Source of the DNA: Thermoanaerobacteraceae bacterium
GTDB lineage: Bacteria; Bacillota; Desulfotomaculia; Desulfotomaculales; Ammonificaceae
Direction of reading: 5' to 3'
DNA: 6,246 nt
Assembly: GCA_030016455.1 (NCBI GenBank)
Contig: JASEJH010000097.1
Location: forward strand, 1 to 6,246
In this document: piece by piece, positions 1-4,899 of the stretch
How positions within the stretch are numbered: position 1 is the first letter of the stretch
Layout: every line of letters starts with the position of its first letter
Made by a program: the position numbers and the translations under genes
Notes under the pieces: model-generated
Databases searched by the model: none
The model's input: only the letters and a program-made list of their open reading frames with translations
Told to the model about the DNA's origin: nothing

Positions 1-1
1 G

Positions 2-250
2 GAGATAAGCTGGGACCCGGGCGAGAAGGCGGTAACGCTGCGACGGGGTACAGCCTTGGTCCAACTGTTCATCGGGAAGCCAGTGATCATCGTCAACGGG
101 GAAAGGCGCTCGATCGACGTCGCCCCCTCGATTGTCCAGGGTCGAACCTTCCTGCCAGCCAGGTACGTGGCCGAGGCCTTCGGTTGCGCCGTAGGGTGGG
201 ACCCGGGCGAGCGCACGGTAAGCATTACGATGCAGGAAGCTCAGGGATAA
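2..250 (+). CDS. Stalk-domain (copper amine oxidase N-terminal-like) protein, 5' partial
   Basis: The reading frame is open from base 2, so the true start lies upstream of the window; the TTG at 56 is only an internal leucine codon. About 82 residues are visible. They show the PF07833 stalk pattern: SWDPGEKAVTL, then LFIGKPVIIVNG, IDVAPSIVQGRTFLPARYVAEAFG and GWDPGERTVSI. The GRT-(F/L)-P-x-R-x-VAEA-G and WD-x3-(K/R)-x-V signatures occur in the repeated domains of Firmicutes cell-surface proteins. These domains are extracellular and are thought to be structural, without amine oxidase activity. An exact 15-bp repeat (11-25 and 197-211) encodes the WDPGE turn twice, 62 codons apart, which shows tandem domain duplication. 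The frame ends at TAA 248-250 but stays protein-like afterwards, so this stop may be a nonsense mutation rather than the original end (see the next entry). Confidence 0.75.
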   Translation, partial: EISWDPGEKAVTLRRGTALVQLFIGKPVIIVNGERRSIDVAPSIVQGRTFLPARYVAEAFGCAVGWDPGERTVSITMQEAQG

Positions 251-501
251 ACCACGGCGCAGGTGCATGGCTCCGCAGGGGATGATTCCGCAACCCCGGC
301 CACGGAGACAATTACTCTGAGCGGGAAGAACTACGCGCTGGCGATTCCCTGGACAACACCCGCCGCGTGCAGATGGACGTGGCGCCGGAGATCACTTTCG
401 GCCGGACGATGCTGCCGGTACGGTTGGTGGCCGAACAGCTCGGCTACCGGGCGGCGTGGGACGCGCAAACGCGAACGGTGCGGCTGGAAGCCGGCTTATA
501 A
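251..501 (+). pseudogene. Frameshifted remnant of a further stalk domain
   Basis: Directly after the TAA at 248-250 the same frame continues as an Ala/Ser/Thr/Gly-rich linker and then ETITLSGKNYALAI, a typical beginning of a stalk unit. Near 345-355 the homology leaves that frame. It resumes in frame 1 as DNTRRVQMDVAPEI, GRTMLPVRLVAEQLG and AAWDAQTRTVRLEAGL, ending at TAA 499-501. The switch corresponds to loss of one base (or gain of two). Together with the upstream stop it suggests that one longer surface protein ending at 501 has decayed. The terminator 45 bp further on fits 501 as the original gene end. A GTG at 263 could start a 140-residue frame, but that frame turns into Arg/Trp-rich sequence with no domain character, so I do not call it. 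A sequencing or assembly error would look the same. Confidence 0.6.
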
Positions 502-545
502 GGAAATCTGGCGTATAGAACGGATAACTTTTTGGATTTTTTCTG

Positions 546-573
546 AGACGGGTGAAAAGCCCGTCTATTTTTT
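546..573 (+). terminator. Rho-independent terminator
   Basis: A perfect 7-bp stem, AGACGGG (546-552) with CCCGTCT (560-566), encloses a 7-nt loop (TGAAAAG) and is followed by A and six T residues (568-573). It ends plus-strand transcription from the stalk-domain locus. The other strand has no T run after the stem, so it is not bidirectional. Confidence 0.9.
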
Positions 574-756
574 CGGCGACGCCTTTTTGCCCGGGCGGTG
601 TGGCTTTCGATTCGGTCATGAAAATGTAAAGTACATCTCTAAGCATCTTGAAAAGGCCCGGCCGGGTGATAGAAAGAAAAAATAAGGGGAAAAGTCTTCT
701 GAAAGGTGTTTTTTCGGTCGCTGGAGTGCCGAACCCGCCTTGATTTTTTAGACTTT
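574..756. other. Intergenic stretch with no recognised gene
   Basis: This stretch lies between the terminator and the 3' end of the minus-strand protease gene. It is rich in A and T runs. A 10-bp GC palindrome (CCCGGCCGGG, 657-666) and a weak 5-bp TTCGG/CCGAA stem (714-734) are present, but neither is followed by a T run on the minus strand. No convincing terminator for the protease gene and no small gene with a ribosome binding site was found. Confidence 0.5.
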
Positions 757-1602
757 TCAGCGTTTGCCGTCGCTCTCGCGCCGATAAGGGAGCGGGATGT
801 ACTGCACCGACGGCCGGCGCTGTCCGGGCTGCGGGTAGAGCTCCATCAGGGCATAAATTTCCTTCGGCAGGTCGGTGCTGACCGGCAGGCCCAGTTCTTT
901 TAGCTGCTCGTAGGTTATCGGGTAGTCGTGGGTGAAGCGCCCGCTGGTCAAGAAATGGGCGACGGCCGCGGCCTTTTCCTCCCCCATTTTCTCCCGCAGG
1001 AGATAGCGCACGAACTCTTCCACCTGGCTGAGAGCCTTGCGGGAGATATCGGCGAGGATGATCGTGGTGTCGTCCACTTTGTCAATCCCTTTCTGCCGCA
1101 CGGTCTCTAGGATGGAGGCGGCCGGGTAGTTCCCGAGCTGCGGGTCAACGGGGCCGAGCACTGCGTTCTCGTCCATTACGATCTCGTCGGCGGCCAGGGC
1201 GATCATCGTGCCGCCCGACATCGCATAGTGGGGCACAAAGACCGTCACCTTCGCCGGGTGTTTCTCAAGCGCACGGGCGATCTGTTCGGAGGCCAAAACC
1301 AGTCCGCCGGGCGTGTGGAGCAGGAGGTCAATCGGCATCTCCGGCGGGGTGTAGCGGATTGCCCGGAGCACGTGCTCAGAGTCCTCAATATTGATGTAGC
1401 GGCTAAGGGGCAGGCCGAGCAGGCTCAGGAGTTCCTGGCGGTGGATCATCGTGATCACGCGGGAGCGGCGGCGCTGCTCGATGCTGCGGATGAGGCGCAC
1501 CCGCTGAAACTCCAGACGCTGCTGCTTCAGCATCGGCAGGAAGGCGGAAATGAGGAAAATCATCCACAGGATTTCGAAGAAAGAGAAGGATGGTGCTGCC
1601 AT
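757..1602 (-). CDS. SDH-family Clp-fold serine protease, membrane anchored
   Basis: This 281-residue protein has the ClpP/SppA-like crotonase fold of the SDH (serine dehydrogenase proteinase, PF01972) family. Residues 8-24 form one hydrophobic segment (FFEILWMIFLISAFLPM), probably a membrane anchor. A basic, coiled-coil-like stretch rich in Arg and Gln follows (26-48). The oxyanion-type motif LLLHTPGG lies at 93-100 and the nucleophile motif AMSGGTMIALAADEIV at 127-142, with Ser129 the likely nucleophile. AVLGPVDPQLG (147-157) is also typical of the family. The expected role is peptide-bond hydrolysis at the membrane, perhaps in protein quality control; the substrate is unknown. A longer frame begins at TTG 1620, but that TTG abuts a strong AAGGAG (1612-1617) lying 9 nt upstream of ATG 1602, so I take 1602 as the start. 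The gene is a single minus-strand unit, divergent from the cysteine-cluster gene. Confidence 0.85.
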   Translation of the reverse strand: MAAPSFSFFEILWMIFLISAFLPMLKQQRLEFQRVRLIRSIEQRRRSRVITMIHRQELLSLLGLPLSRYINIEDSEHVLRAIRYTPPEMPIDLLLHTPGGLVLASEQIARALEKHPAKVTVFVPHYAMSGGTMIALAADEIVMDENAVLGPVDPQLGNYPAASILETVRQKGIDKVDDTTIILADISRKALSQVEEFVRYLLREKMGEEKAAAVAHFLTSGRFTHDYPITYEQLKELGLPVSTDLPKEIYALMELYPQPGQRRPSVQYIPLPYRRESDGKR

Positions 1603-1611
1603 CGAAAAAAA

Positions 1612-1617
1612 CTCCTT
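1612..1617 (-). promoter_or_regulatory. Shine-Dalgarno site deciding the protease start
   Basis: On the minus strand AAGGAG ends 9 nt before ATG 1602. A start at TTG 1620 would put this site inside the coding region, so it favours the shorter 281-residue protein. Confidence 0.75.
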
Positions 1618-1650
1618 CAAGCCAAGGTTGTCTCGCTTCGGGAAAGCCGG

Positions 1651-1679
1651 TATATACTTTATTAGGCTTATTTTGTCCT
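1651..1679 (-). promoter_or_regulatory. Candidate sigma-A promoter of the protease gene
   Basis: On the minus strand, AGGACA (1674-1679) is separated by 17 nt from TATATA (1651-1656), matching four of six consensus bases in each element. It would start transcription about 40 nt before the ATG. The local AT-rich patch supports it; the sequence match alone is weak. Confidence 0.35.
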
Positions 1680-1690
1680 TCCGGAAAGGA
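1676..1690. repeat. Near-palindrome around TTCCGGAA
   Basis: The 8-bp palindrome TTCCGGAA (1679-1686) is flanked by TCC and AGGA, giving an almost symmetric 15-bp site. It overlaps the -35 region proposed for the minus-strand protease, so it could be an operator. No regulator is recognised. Confidence 0.35.
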
Positions 1691-1720
1691 ATACAGTACC
1701 TTGGGCGCGAATATCTGAAT

Positions 1721-1735
1721 GTGTACGGTTTACAC
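1721..1735. repeat. Inverted repeat GTGTA-N5-TACAC
   Basis: Perfect 5-bp arms GTGTA (1721-1725) and TACAC (1731-1735) flank CGGTT. It lies about 60 bp upstream of the cysteine-cluster gene, in the control region shared with the divergent protease. The layout resembles a binding site for a dimeric regulator, but the arms are short and the family is not identifiable. Confidence 0.35.
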
Positions 1736-1793
1736 TAAGTATTTTACCAGGTGTTCTCCAAAAGGAGCAAGCCTGTCGAAAAAGGGGTAGTGG

Positions 1794-2537
1794 ATGATGT
1801 TACCGGTTGCGGACGTCTATTCGGCGCTGGTCTTTGCGGAAAACAACGAACTGCTGACGGACCTTGCCAAGCTCTACGAGGGGCTTCCGGAGAAGGAATG
1901 TGCCGGCTGCGCGGAGTGTTGCGCCAATCCTCCTGCAGCCGCTTTTGTCGAGTACCTGAACGTCTGGCGGTACCTGCGGGACAACCTGGCGGAGAAACGG
2001 GCGGCGATCTTCAAGCGGGCGGCCGAGTTCTTCTTTCTGGAACTGGCGGATCCCGGCCTGAAATGCCCCTTTCTGGAGGCGGAAAACGGGTGCCTGGTCT
2101 CCCCGGTCCGGCCGCTCGGCTGCCGGCTGTTCGGGATGCTGAACCGTGCCGACTACGAAGAGGTGGAACAGGAACGGGTCAAGCACCTCAAGGGTGTGGC
2201 GGCGGTTTTCCGCACCGATTACGGGATTGAGTTACCCGCTGCTGTTCTCTCCCCGCGCCCTTATTGCGCGCGCGGCGAAAAAGGAAACATCCAGGAGGTG
2301 AGCGGGGCGGAAGCCAAAGAATACAGGATGCGCCTGGTGGTCCTCGATGCCGGCGTGGTGGCGCCGGAAGTGGTTTTCCAGGAGCGGACGTTTCTCCCTT
2401 TGCCGGTTCACCTTGCCATGACGGTTTTAAACACCGGGGTGCGCTCCAAGCGGGTTGAGGTTATCCGGGAGTTTCTTTCAGGTTCGCGCACTTTACTGGA
2501 TAAGTACGCGGGCCGTGCTGCGGAGAGCCGCTTTTAA
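1794..2537 (+). CDS. YkgJ-family cysteine-cluster protein (putative metal-binding)
   Basis: A hydrophilic protein of 247 residues without signal peptide or membrane segment, so probably cytoplasmic. It has the YkgJ/PF03692 (CxxCxxCC) zinc- or iron-chelating pattern. The core cluster CAGCAECC gives Cys36, Cys39, Cys42 and Cys43. KCPFLE (Cys91), GCLVSPVRPLGCRLFG (Cys100 and Cys110) and a later RPYC complete eight likely ligands. The RPxxCR element is diagnostic of the family. Members are thought to bind Fe-S or zinc, but no reaction is established. ATG 1794 and ATG 1797 are adjacent in-frame starts. GGGG at 1784-1787 gives 6 or 9 nt spacing, so the protein may begin one residue later. The stop lies 5 bp before the LysE-family gene, which implies co-transcription and possibly translational coupling. 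Confidence 0.8.
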   Translation: MMLPVADVYSALVFAENNELLTDLAKLYEGLPEKECAGCAECCANPPAAAFVEYLNVWRYLRDNLAEKRAAIFKRAAEFFFLELADPGLKCPFLEAENGCLVSPVRPLGCRLFGMLNRADYEEVEQERVKHLKGVAAVFRTDYGIELPAAVLSPRPYCARGEKGNIQEVSGAEAKEYRMRLVVLDAGVVAPEVVFQERTFLPLPVHLAMTVLNTGVRSKRVEVIREFLSGSRTLLDKYAGRAAESRF

Positions 2538-2542
2538 GCCTG

Positions 2543-3199
2543 ATGGAGGGGGCAGGACTTTTCCTCACGGCGTTCATCGTGGCCCTCACCGGCGCGATGA
2601 TGCCGGGACCGCTCTTGACGGTGACGGTGGCCGAGACCGTCCGGCAGGGTCCCCGCGCGGGGCCGCTGCTGGTGGCCGGCCACGGAATCCTGGAGGCTGC
2701 GCTCGTGGCGGCCCTGGCTGTGGGGCTGGGGCCGTTCATCTCCCGTCCGGGAGTGGTCGCGGGGATCGCGCTTTTGGGTGGCGGGTTTTTGCTCTGGATG
2801 GGGGTCACGATAGTAAAGGACGCTCTCGCGGGGCGGGTGGCGCTGGACCTGGAGGCGGAAGGTGAGAAAACGCTGCCTGATCCGGGTGCCGGAACGGCAC
2901 GGTTGATCGGCCTTGGAGCGGCGGTAAGCGTTTCCAACCCGTACTGGAGCCTCTGGTGGGCCACGATCGGCGTTAAGTATGTAGGTGACGCGCTAACCCT
3001 CGGTTTTTTGGGAATAACCATTTTCTTTGCGGGGCACATCCTGGCAGACCTGGTTTGGTACGTGGCGGTGGCGTTTGCCGTGGCCGGGGGCAGGCGTTTT
3101 CTGACCCCCGCGCTTTACCGGGGCATCCTGGCGGTGGCGGGCCTGTTTTTGATCGGGCTGGCGGGGTATTTTATCCTTAGGGGGGTCGCGGTGCTGTAA
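2543..3199 (+). CDS. LysE-family transporter (amino acid or small-molecule exporter)
   Basis: This 218-residue integral membrane protein has about six hydrophobic helices, as usual for the LysE/RhtB superfamily. The first helix ends in the conserved MMPGP (Pro21-Gly22-Pro23). A hydrophilic loop (about 100-118) separates the first three helices from the rest. SVSNPYWSLWW (about 129-139, with Asn132-Pro133) matches the second family signature. Members export amino acids or related solutes using the proton-motive force; the substrate cannot be deduced here. ATG 2543 is preferred because it supplies the whole first helix. There is no close Shine-Dalgarno site (GGAGAG at 2522-2527 is about 15 nt away), so translation is probably coupled to the upstream cysteine-cluster gene, whose stop is 5 bp away. 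No clear terminator follows. Confidence 0.85.
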   Translation: MEGAGLFLTAFIVALTGAMMPGPLLTVTVAETVRQGPRAGPLLVAGHGILEAALVAALAVGLGPFISRPGVVAGIALLGGGFLLWMGVTIVKDALAGRVALDLEAEGEKTLPDPGAGTARLIGLGAAVSVSNPYWSLWWATIGVKYVGDALTLGFLGITIFFAGHILADLVWYVAVAFAVAGGRRFLTPALYRGILAVAGLFLIGLAGYFILRGVAVL

Positions 3200-3251
3200 A
3201 GGGATCGCCGGGCGAGTGTTATAAAACTCAAATTTGCCGGGGGCAAGCATG

Positions 3252-3279
3252 TTGACAACTGAAGGGTAAGCTTTAAAGA
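3252..3279 (+). promoter_or_regulatory. Candidate promoter for the AmmeMemoRadiSam genes
   Basis: A perfect -35 consensus TTGACA (3252-3257) is followed after 16 nt by the poor -10 match TAAAGA (3274-3279). If used, the transcript would carry a leader of about 160 nt containing both heptad arrays and the hairpin. The weak -10 keeps this tentative. Confidence 0.3.
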
Positions 3280-3298
3280 AAAGCCTGGAGACCGCATT

Positions 3299-3333
3299 TT
3301 GGAGGTTAGGGGTTGGAGGTTGGAGGTGAGGGT
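3299..3333 (+). repeat. G-rich 7-nt tandem repeat, unit TTGGAGG
   Basis: Consecutive heptads read TTGGAGG, TTAGGGG, TTGGAGG, TTGGAGG and TGAGGGT. Three units are exact and two diverged. It is the first part of the composite element before the fusion gene, and similar sequence recurs at 4881-4898. Confidence 0.85.
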
Positions 3334-3340
3334 ACCTGAG

Positions 3341-3361
3341 GGAATTCGCTACGCGAATTCC
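3341..3361. repeat. Perfect 9-bp hairpin with 3-nt loop
   Basis: The arms GGAATTCGC (3341-3349) and GCGAATTCC (3353-3361) are exact reverse complements around TAC. Each arm contains an EcoRI-type GAATTC. It sits between two different heptad arrays. The bases that follow are TGCAAAAAAA, so it lacks the T run of a plus-strand terminator. Confidence 0.9.
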
Positions 3362-3373
3362 TGCAAAAAAACA

Positions 3374-3400
3374 TTCTGACTTCTGACTTCTGGCTTCTGG
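3374..3400 (+). repeat. Pyrimidine-rich 7-nt tandem repeat, unit TTCTGAC
   Basis: Heptads read TTCTGAC, TTCTGAC, TTCTGGC and TTCTGG (last unit incomplete). The unit length equals that of the G-rich array on the other side of the hairpin although the sequences differ. It ends 47 bp before the GTG at 3448. Confidence 0.85.
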
Positions 3401-3447
3401 TTGGTAAGGCGGAGTTTTGCGGCGGCTTCCTGAATATCCTTCGGGGG

Positions 3448-4836
3448 GTGGAGGGTGTGCCGGAAATTTCTGGTGCGGTGGTAATAGGGGGAATCGTCCC
3501 GCATCCGCCGATCATGGTGCCCGAGGTGGGGGGAAACGAAGCGCGGCGGGTGCGCCGGACCCAGGAGGCGCTTCTCGAACTGGGCCGCCGGATCAGAGAC
3601 GGCGGTGCGGAGGTGATGGTTTTCATCTCCCCGCACGGTCCGGTTTTCTGGGACGTGGTGCCTGTAGTCACGGTGGCGCGGCTCCGCGGGAACCTGGGCC
3701 GGTTTGGGGCGCCGGACGTGAGTTTCACCCTGGATACCGATTTGCGGCTTGCGGATGCCTTGCGGGAGCAACTGGCGGCGTTGGGCGTGCCGGAGGTGGA
3801 AATCGGTACGGGTTACGAGCTCGACCACGGTGTGACCGCGCCGCTTTACTGGCTGGAAAAAGGCGGGGTGGACCTGCCGGCGGTGGTGTGCGGGACGGCG
3901 CTATTGCCGCTGTGGCGCCTTTACAACTTCGGGGTGGCCGTGCAACAAGCGGTCGCGGCAACCGGCCGGAGGGCGGCGGTGGTCGCCAGCGGTGATCTTT
4001 CGCACCGCCTTTCCCCGCAGGCACCGTACGGCTACGACCCTAACGGGCCGGTCTTCGACCGGCGGGTGCAGGAGATCATAGCGGCGGCTGACCCGGTGGC
4101 GCTCGTCCGGCTCGACCCGGTGCTGATCGAGCGTGCCGGGGAGTGCGGGCTCAGACCGATGGTAATGCTTTTCGGCGCCTTTGACGGCCTGGCGGTGCGG
4201 GCCGAGGTCCTCTCCTACGAAGGGCCTTTCGGTGTGGGGTACATGGTGGCCAGCCTGGAGCCGCAGGGTCCCGATCCGGGGCGCCGCTTCCGTGATGTAA
4301 TCGCGGAGGATGCTGCCGCCCGGCGGCGGGAGGAAAGCTTCCTGGTGCGGTTGGCCCGCGAGGCGATCAAGGGTTACCTGGAGCGCGGGGAACGCATCCG
4401 GTCCGGCGAGGTCCCGCCGGAGTTTGCCCGGCAGGCGGGGGTTTTCGTCTGTCTGAAGAAGAACGCGCACCTGCGGGGTTGCATCGGCACCGTCGAACCC
4501 ACGCGGCCGAACATCGTTGAGGAGGTTATCGAAAACGCGATCAGCGCGGCAACGCGCGACCCCCGTTTCGATCCGGTTGGTCCGGAGGAGGTAGACGATT
4601 TAACCATTGCCGTGGACGTACTGGGCAAGCCGGAACCGGTGGGAGGGCTCGAAGACCTGGATCCAAAGCGTTACGGGGTCATCGTTTCCCGTGGTTCCCG
4701 GCGGGGATTGCTGCTCCCCGACCTCGAGGGCGTGGAGACGCCGGAACAGCAGGTGGCCATCGCCCGCCAGAAAGCGGGGATCGGGCCGGACGAGCCGGTG
4801 GTGCTCGAGCGTTTCGAGGTTGTCCGGTACCATTGA
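3448..4836 (+). CDS. AmmeMemoRadiSam protein: LigB/MEMO domain fused to AMMECR1 domain
   Basis: A two-domain, cytoplasmic protein of up to 462 residues. Residues about 10-275 form a LigB/MEMO domain (class III extradiol dioxygenase fold). IVPHPPIMVPEVGG (His19), ISPHGP (His63), ELDHG (His127), SGDLSH (His186) and CGLRPMVMLFGA (Cys233) line up with human MEMO1 motifs; His19, His63 and Cys233 correspond to its metal ligands His49, His81 and Cys244. From about 292 an AMMECR1 domain follows, with the hallmark LRGCIGT (342-348, Cys345). These partners are usually encoded beside the radical SAM gene, as here, and are believed to act with it; the reaction is unknown. GTG 3448 is the earliest start. 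GTG 3457 and GTG 3478 also fit, the last giving the usual short N-terminus before VPHPP. No Shine-Dalgarno site decides between them. Confidence 0.85.
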   Translation: MEGVPEISGAVVIGGIVPHPPIMVPEVGGNEARRVRRTQEALLELGRRIRDGGAEVMVFISPHGPVFWDVVPVVTVARLRGNLGRFGAPDVSFTLDTDLRLADALREQLAALGVPEVEIGTGYELDHGVTAPLYWLEKGGVDLPAVVCGTALLPLWRLYNFGVAVQQAVAATGRRAAVVASGDLSHRLSPQAPYGYDPNGPVFDRRVQEIIAAADPVALVRLDPVLIERAGECGLRPMVMLFGAFDGLAVRAEVLSYEGPFGVGYMVASLEPQGPDPGRRFRDVIAEDAAARRREESFLVRLAREAIKGYLERGERIRSGEVPPEFARQAGVFVCLKKNAHLRGCIGTVEPTRPNIVEEVIENAISAATRDPRFDPVGPEEVDDLTIAVDVLGKPEPVGGLEDLDPKRYGVIVSRGSRRGLLLPDLEGVETPEQQVAIARQKAGIGPDEPVVLERFEVVRYH

Positions 4837-4859
4837 TTGTGGGGGGGAGAATCGGCTCA

Positions 4860-4882
4860 AAAAAGTAGCCTGTCCCCTTTTT
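4860..4882. repeat. Inverted repeat AAAAAG-N11-CTTTTT
   Basis: The 6-bp arms (4860-4865 and 4877-4882) flank TAGCCTGTCCC in the 63-bp gap between the two AmmeMemoRadiSam genes. From memory, unchecked, a very similar GGGGACAGGCTACTTTT sequence is scattered in many bacterial genomes as a dispersed REP-like element. The weak A/T stem is not a convincing terminator. Confidence 0.6.
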
Positions 4883-4887
4883 GAGGT

Positions 4888-4893
4888 GAGGGG
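4888..4893 (+). promoter_or_regulatory. Shine-Dalgarno site of the radical SAM gene
   Basis: GAGGGG lies 6 nt before ATG 4900, which favours that start over the in-frame TTG at 4894. The site lies in a stretch (4881-4898) that resembles the G-rich heptad array at 3299-3333; the two share GAGGTGAGGG and AGGGGTTGG. Confidence 0.6.
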
Positions 4894-4899
4894 TTGGGT

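Larger units (their letters stand above)
3200..3447. other. Intergenic region carrying a repeat-hairpin-repeat element
   Basis: This 248-bp stretch separates the LysE gene from the AmmeMemoRadiSam fusion gene. It holds a consensus TTGACA at 3252, a G-rich heptad array (3299-3333), a perfect hairpin (3341-3361) and a pyrimidine-rich heptad array (3374-3400), each listed separately. I see no gene in it. The frame read into the fusion gene is open from 3340, but it has no ATG, GTG or TTG before 3448. Confidence 0.7.

Noticed and set aside
263..685. 140-residue plus-strand frame starting at GTG 263
   Set aside because: After the first 30 residues it becomes Arg/Trp-rich, while stalk-domain homology continues in frame 1. 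It also reads through the terminator, so it is explained by a frameshifted remnant.
714..734. Terminator for the minus-strand protease gene
   Set aside because: It is only a 5-bp TTCGG/CCGAA stem with an 11-nt loop, followed on the minus strand by A residues, not T residues.
2461..3039. 192-residue minus-strand open frame
   Set aside because: It lies wholly opposite the end of the cysteine-cluster gene and the LysE gene, is Pro/Ser/Arg-rich, and has no domain signature; a GC-rich shadow frame.
3341..3361. Hairpin as a Rho-independent terminator
   Set aside because: The stem is strong but is followed by TGC and an A run instead of T residues on the plus strand, and by no T run on the minus strand.
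3299..3400. Possible small CRISPR array
   Set aside because: The units are 7 nt and contiguous, with no spacers; this is a simple tandem repeat plus a hairpin.
3901..4470. 189-residue minus-strand open frame
   Set aside because: It is antisense to the LigB/MEMO-AMMECR1 fusion, which has clear family motifs; composition and lack of motifs mark it as a shadow.
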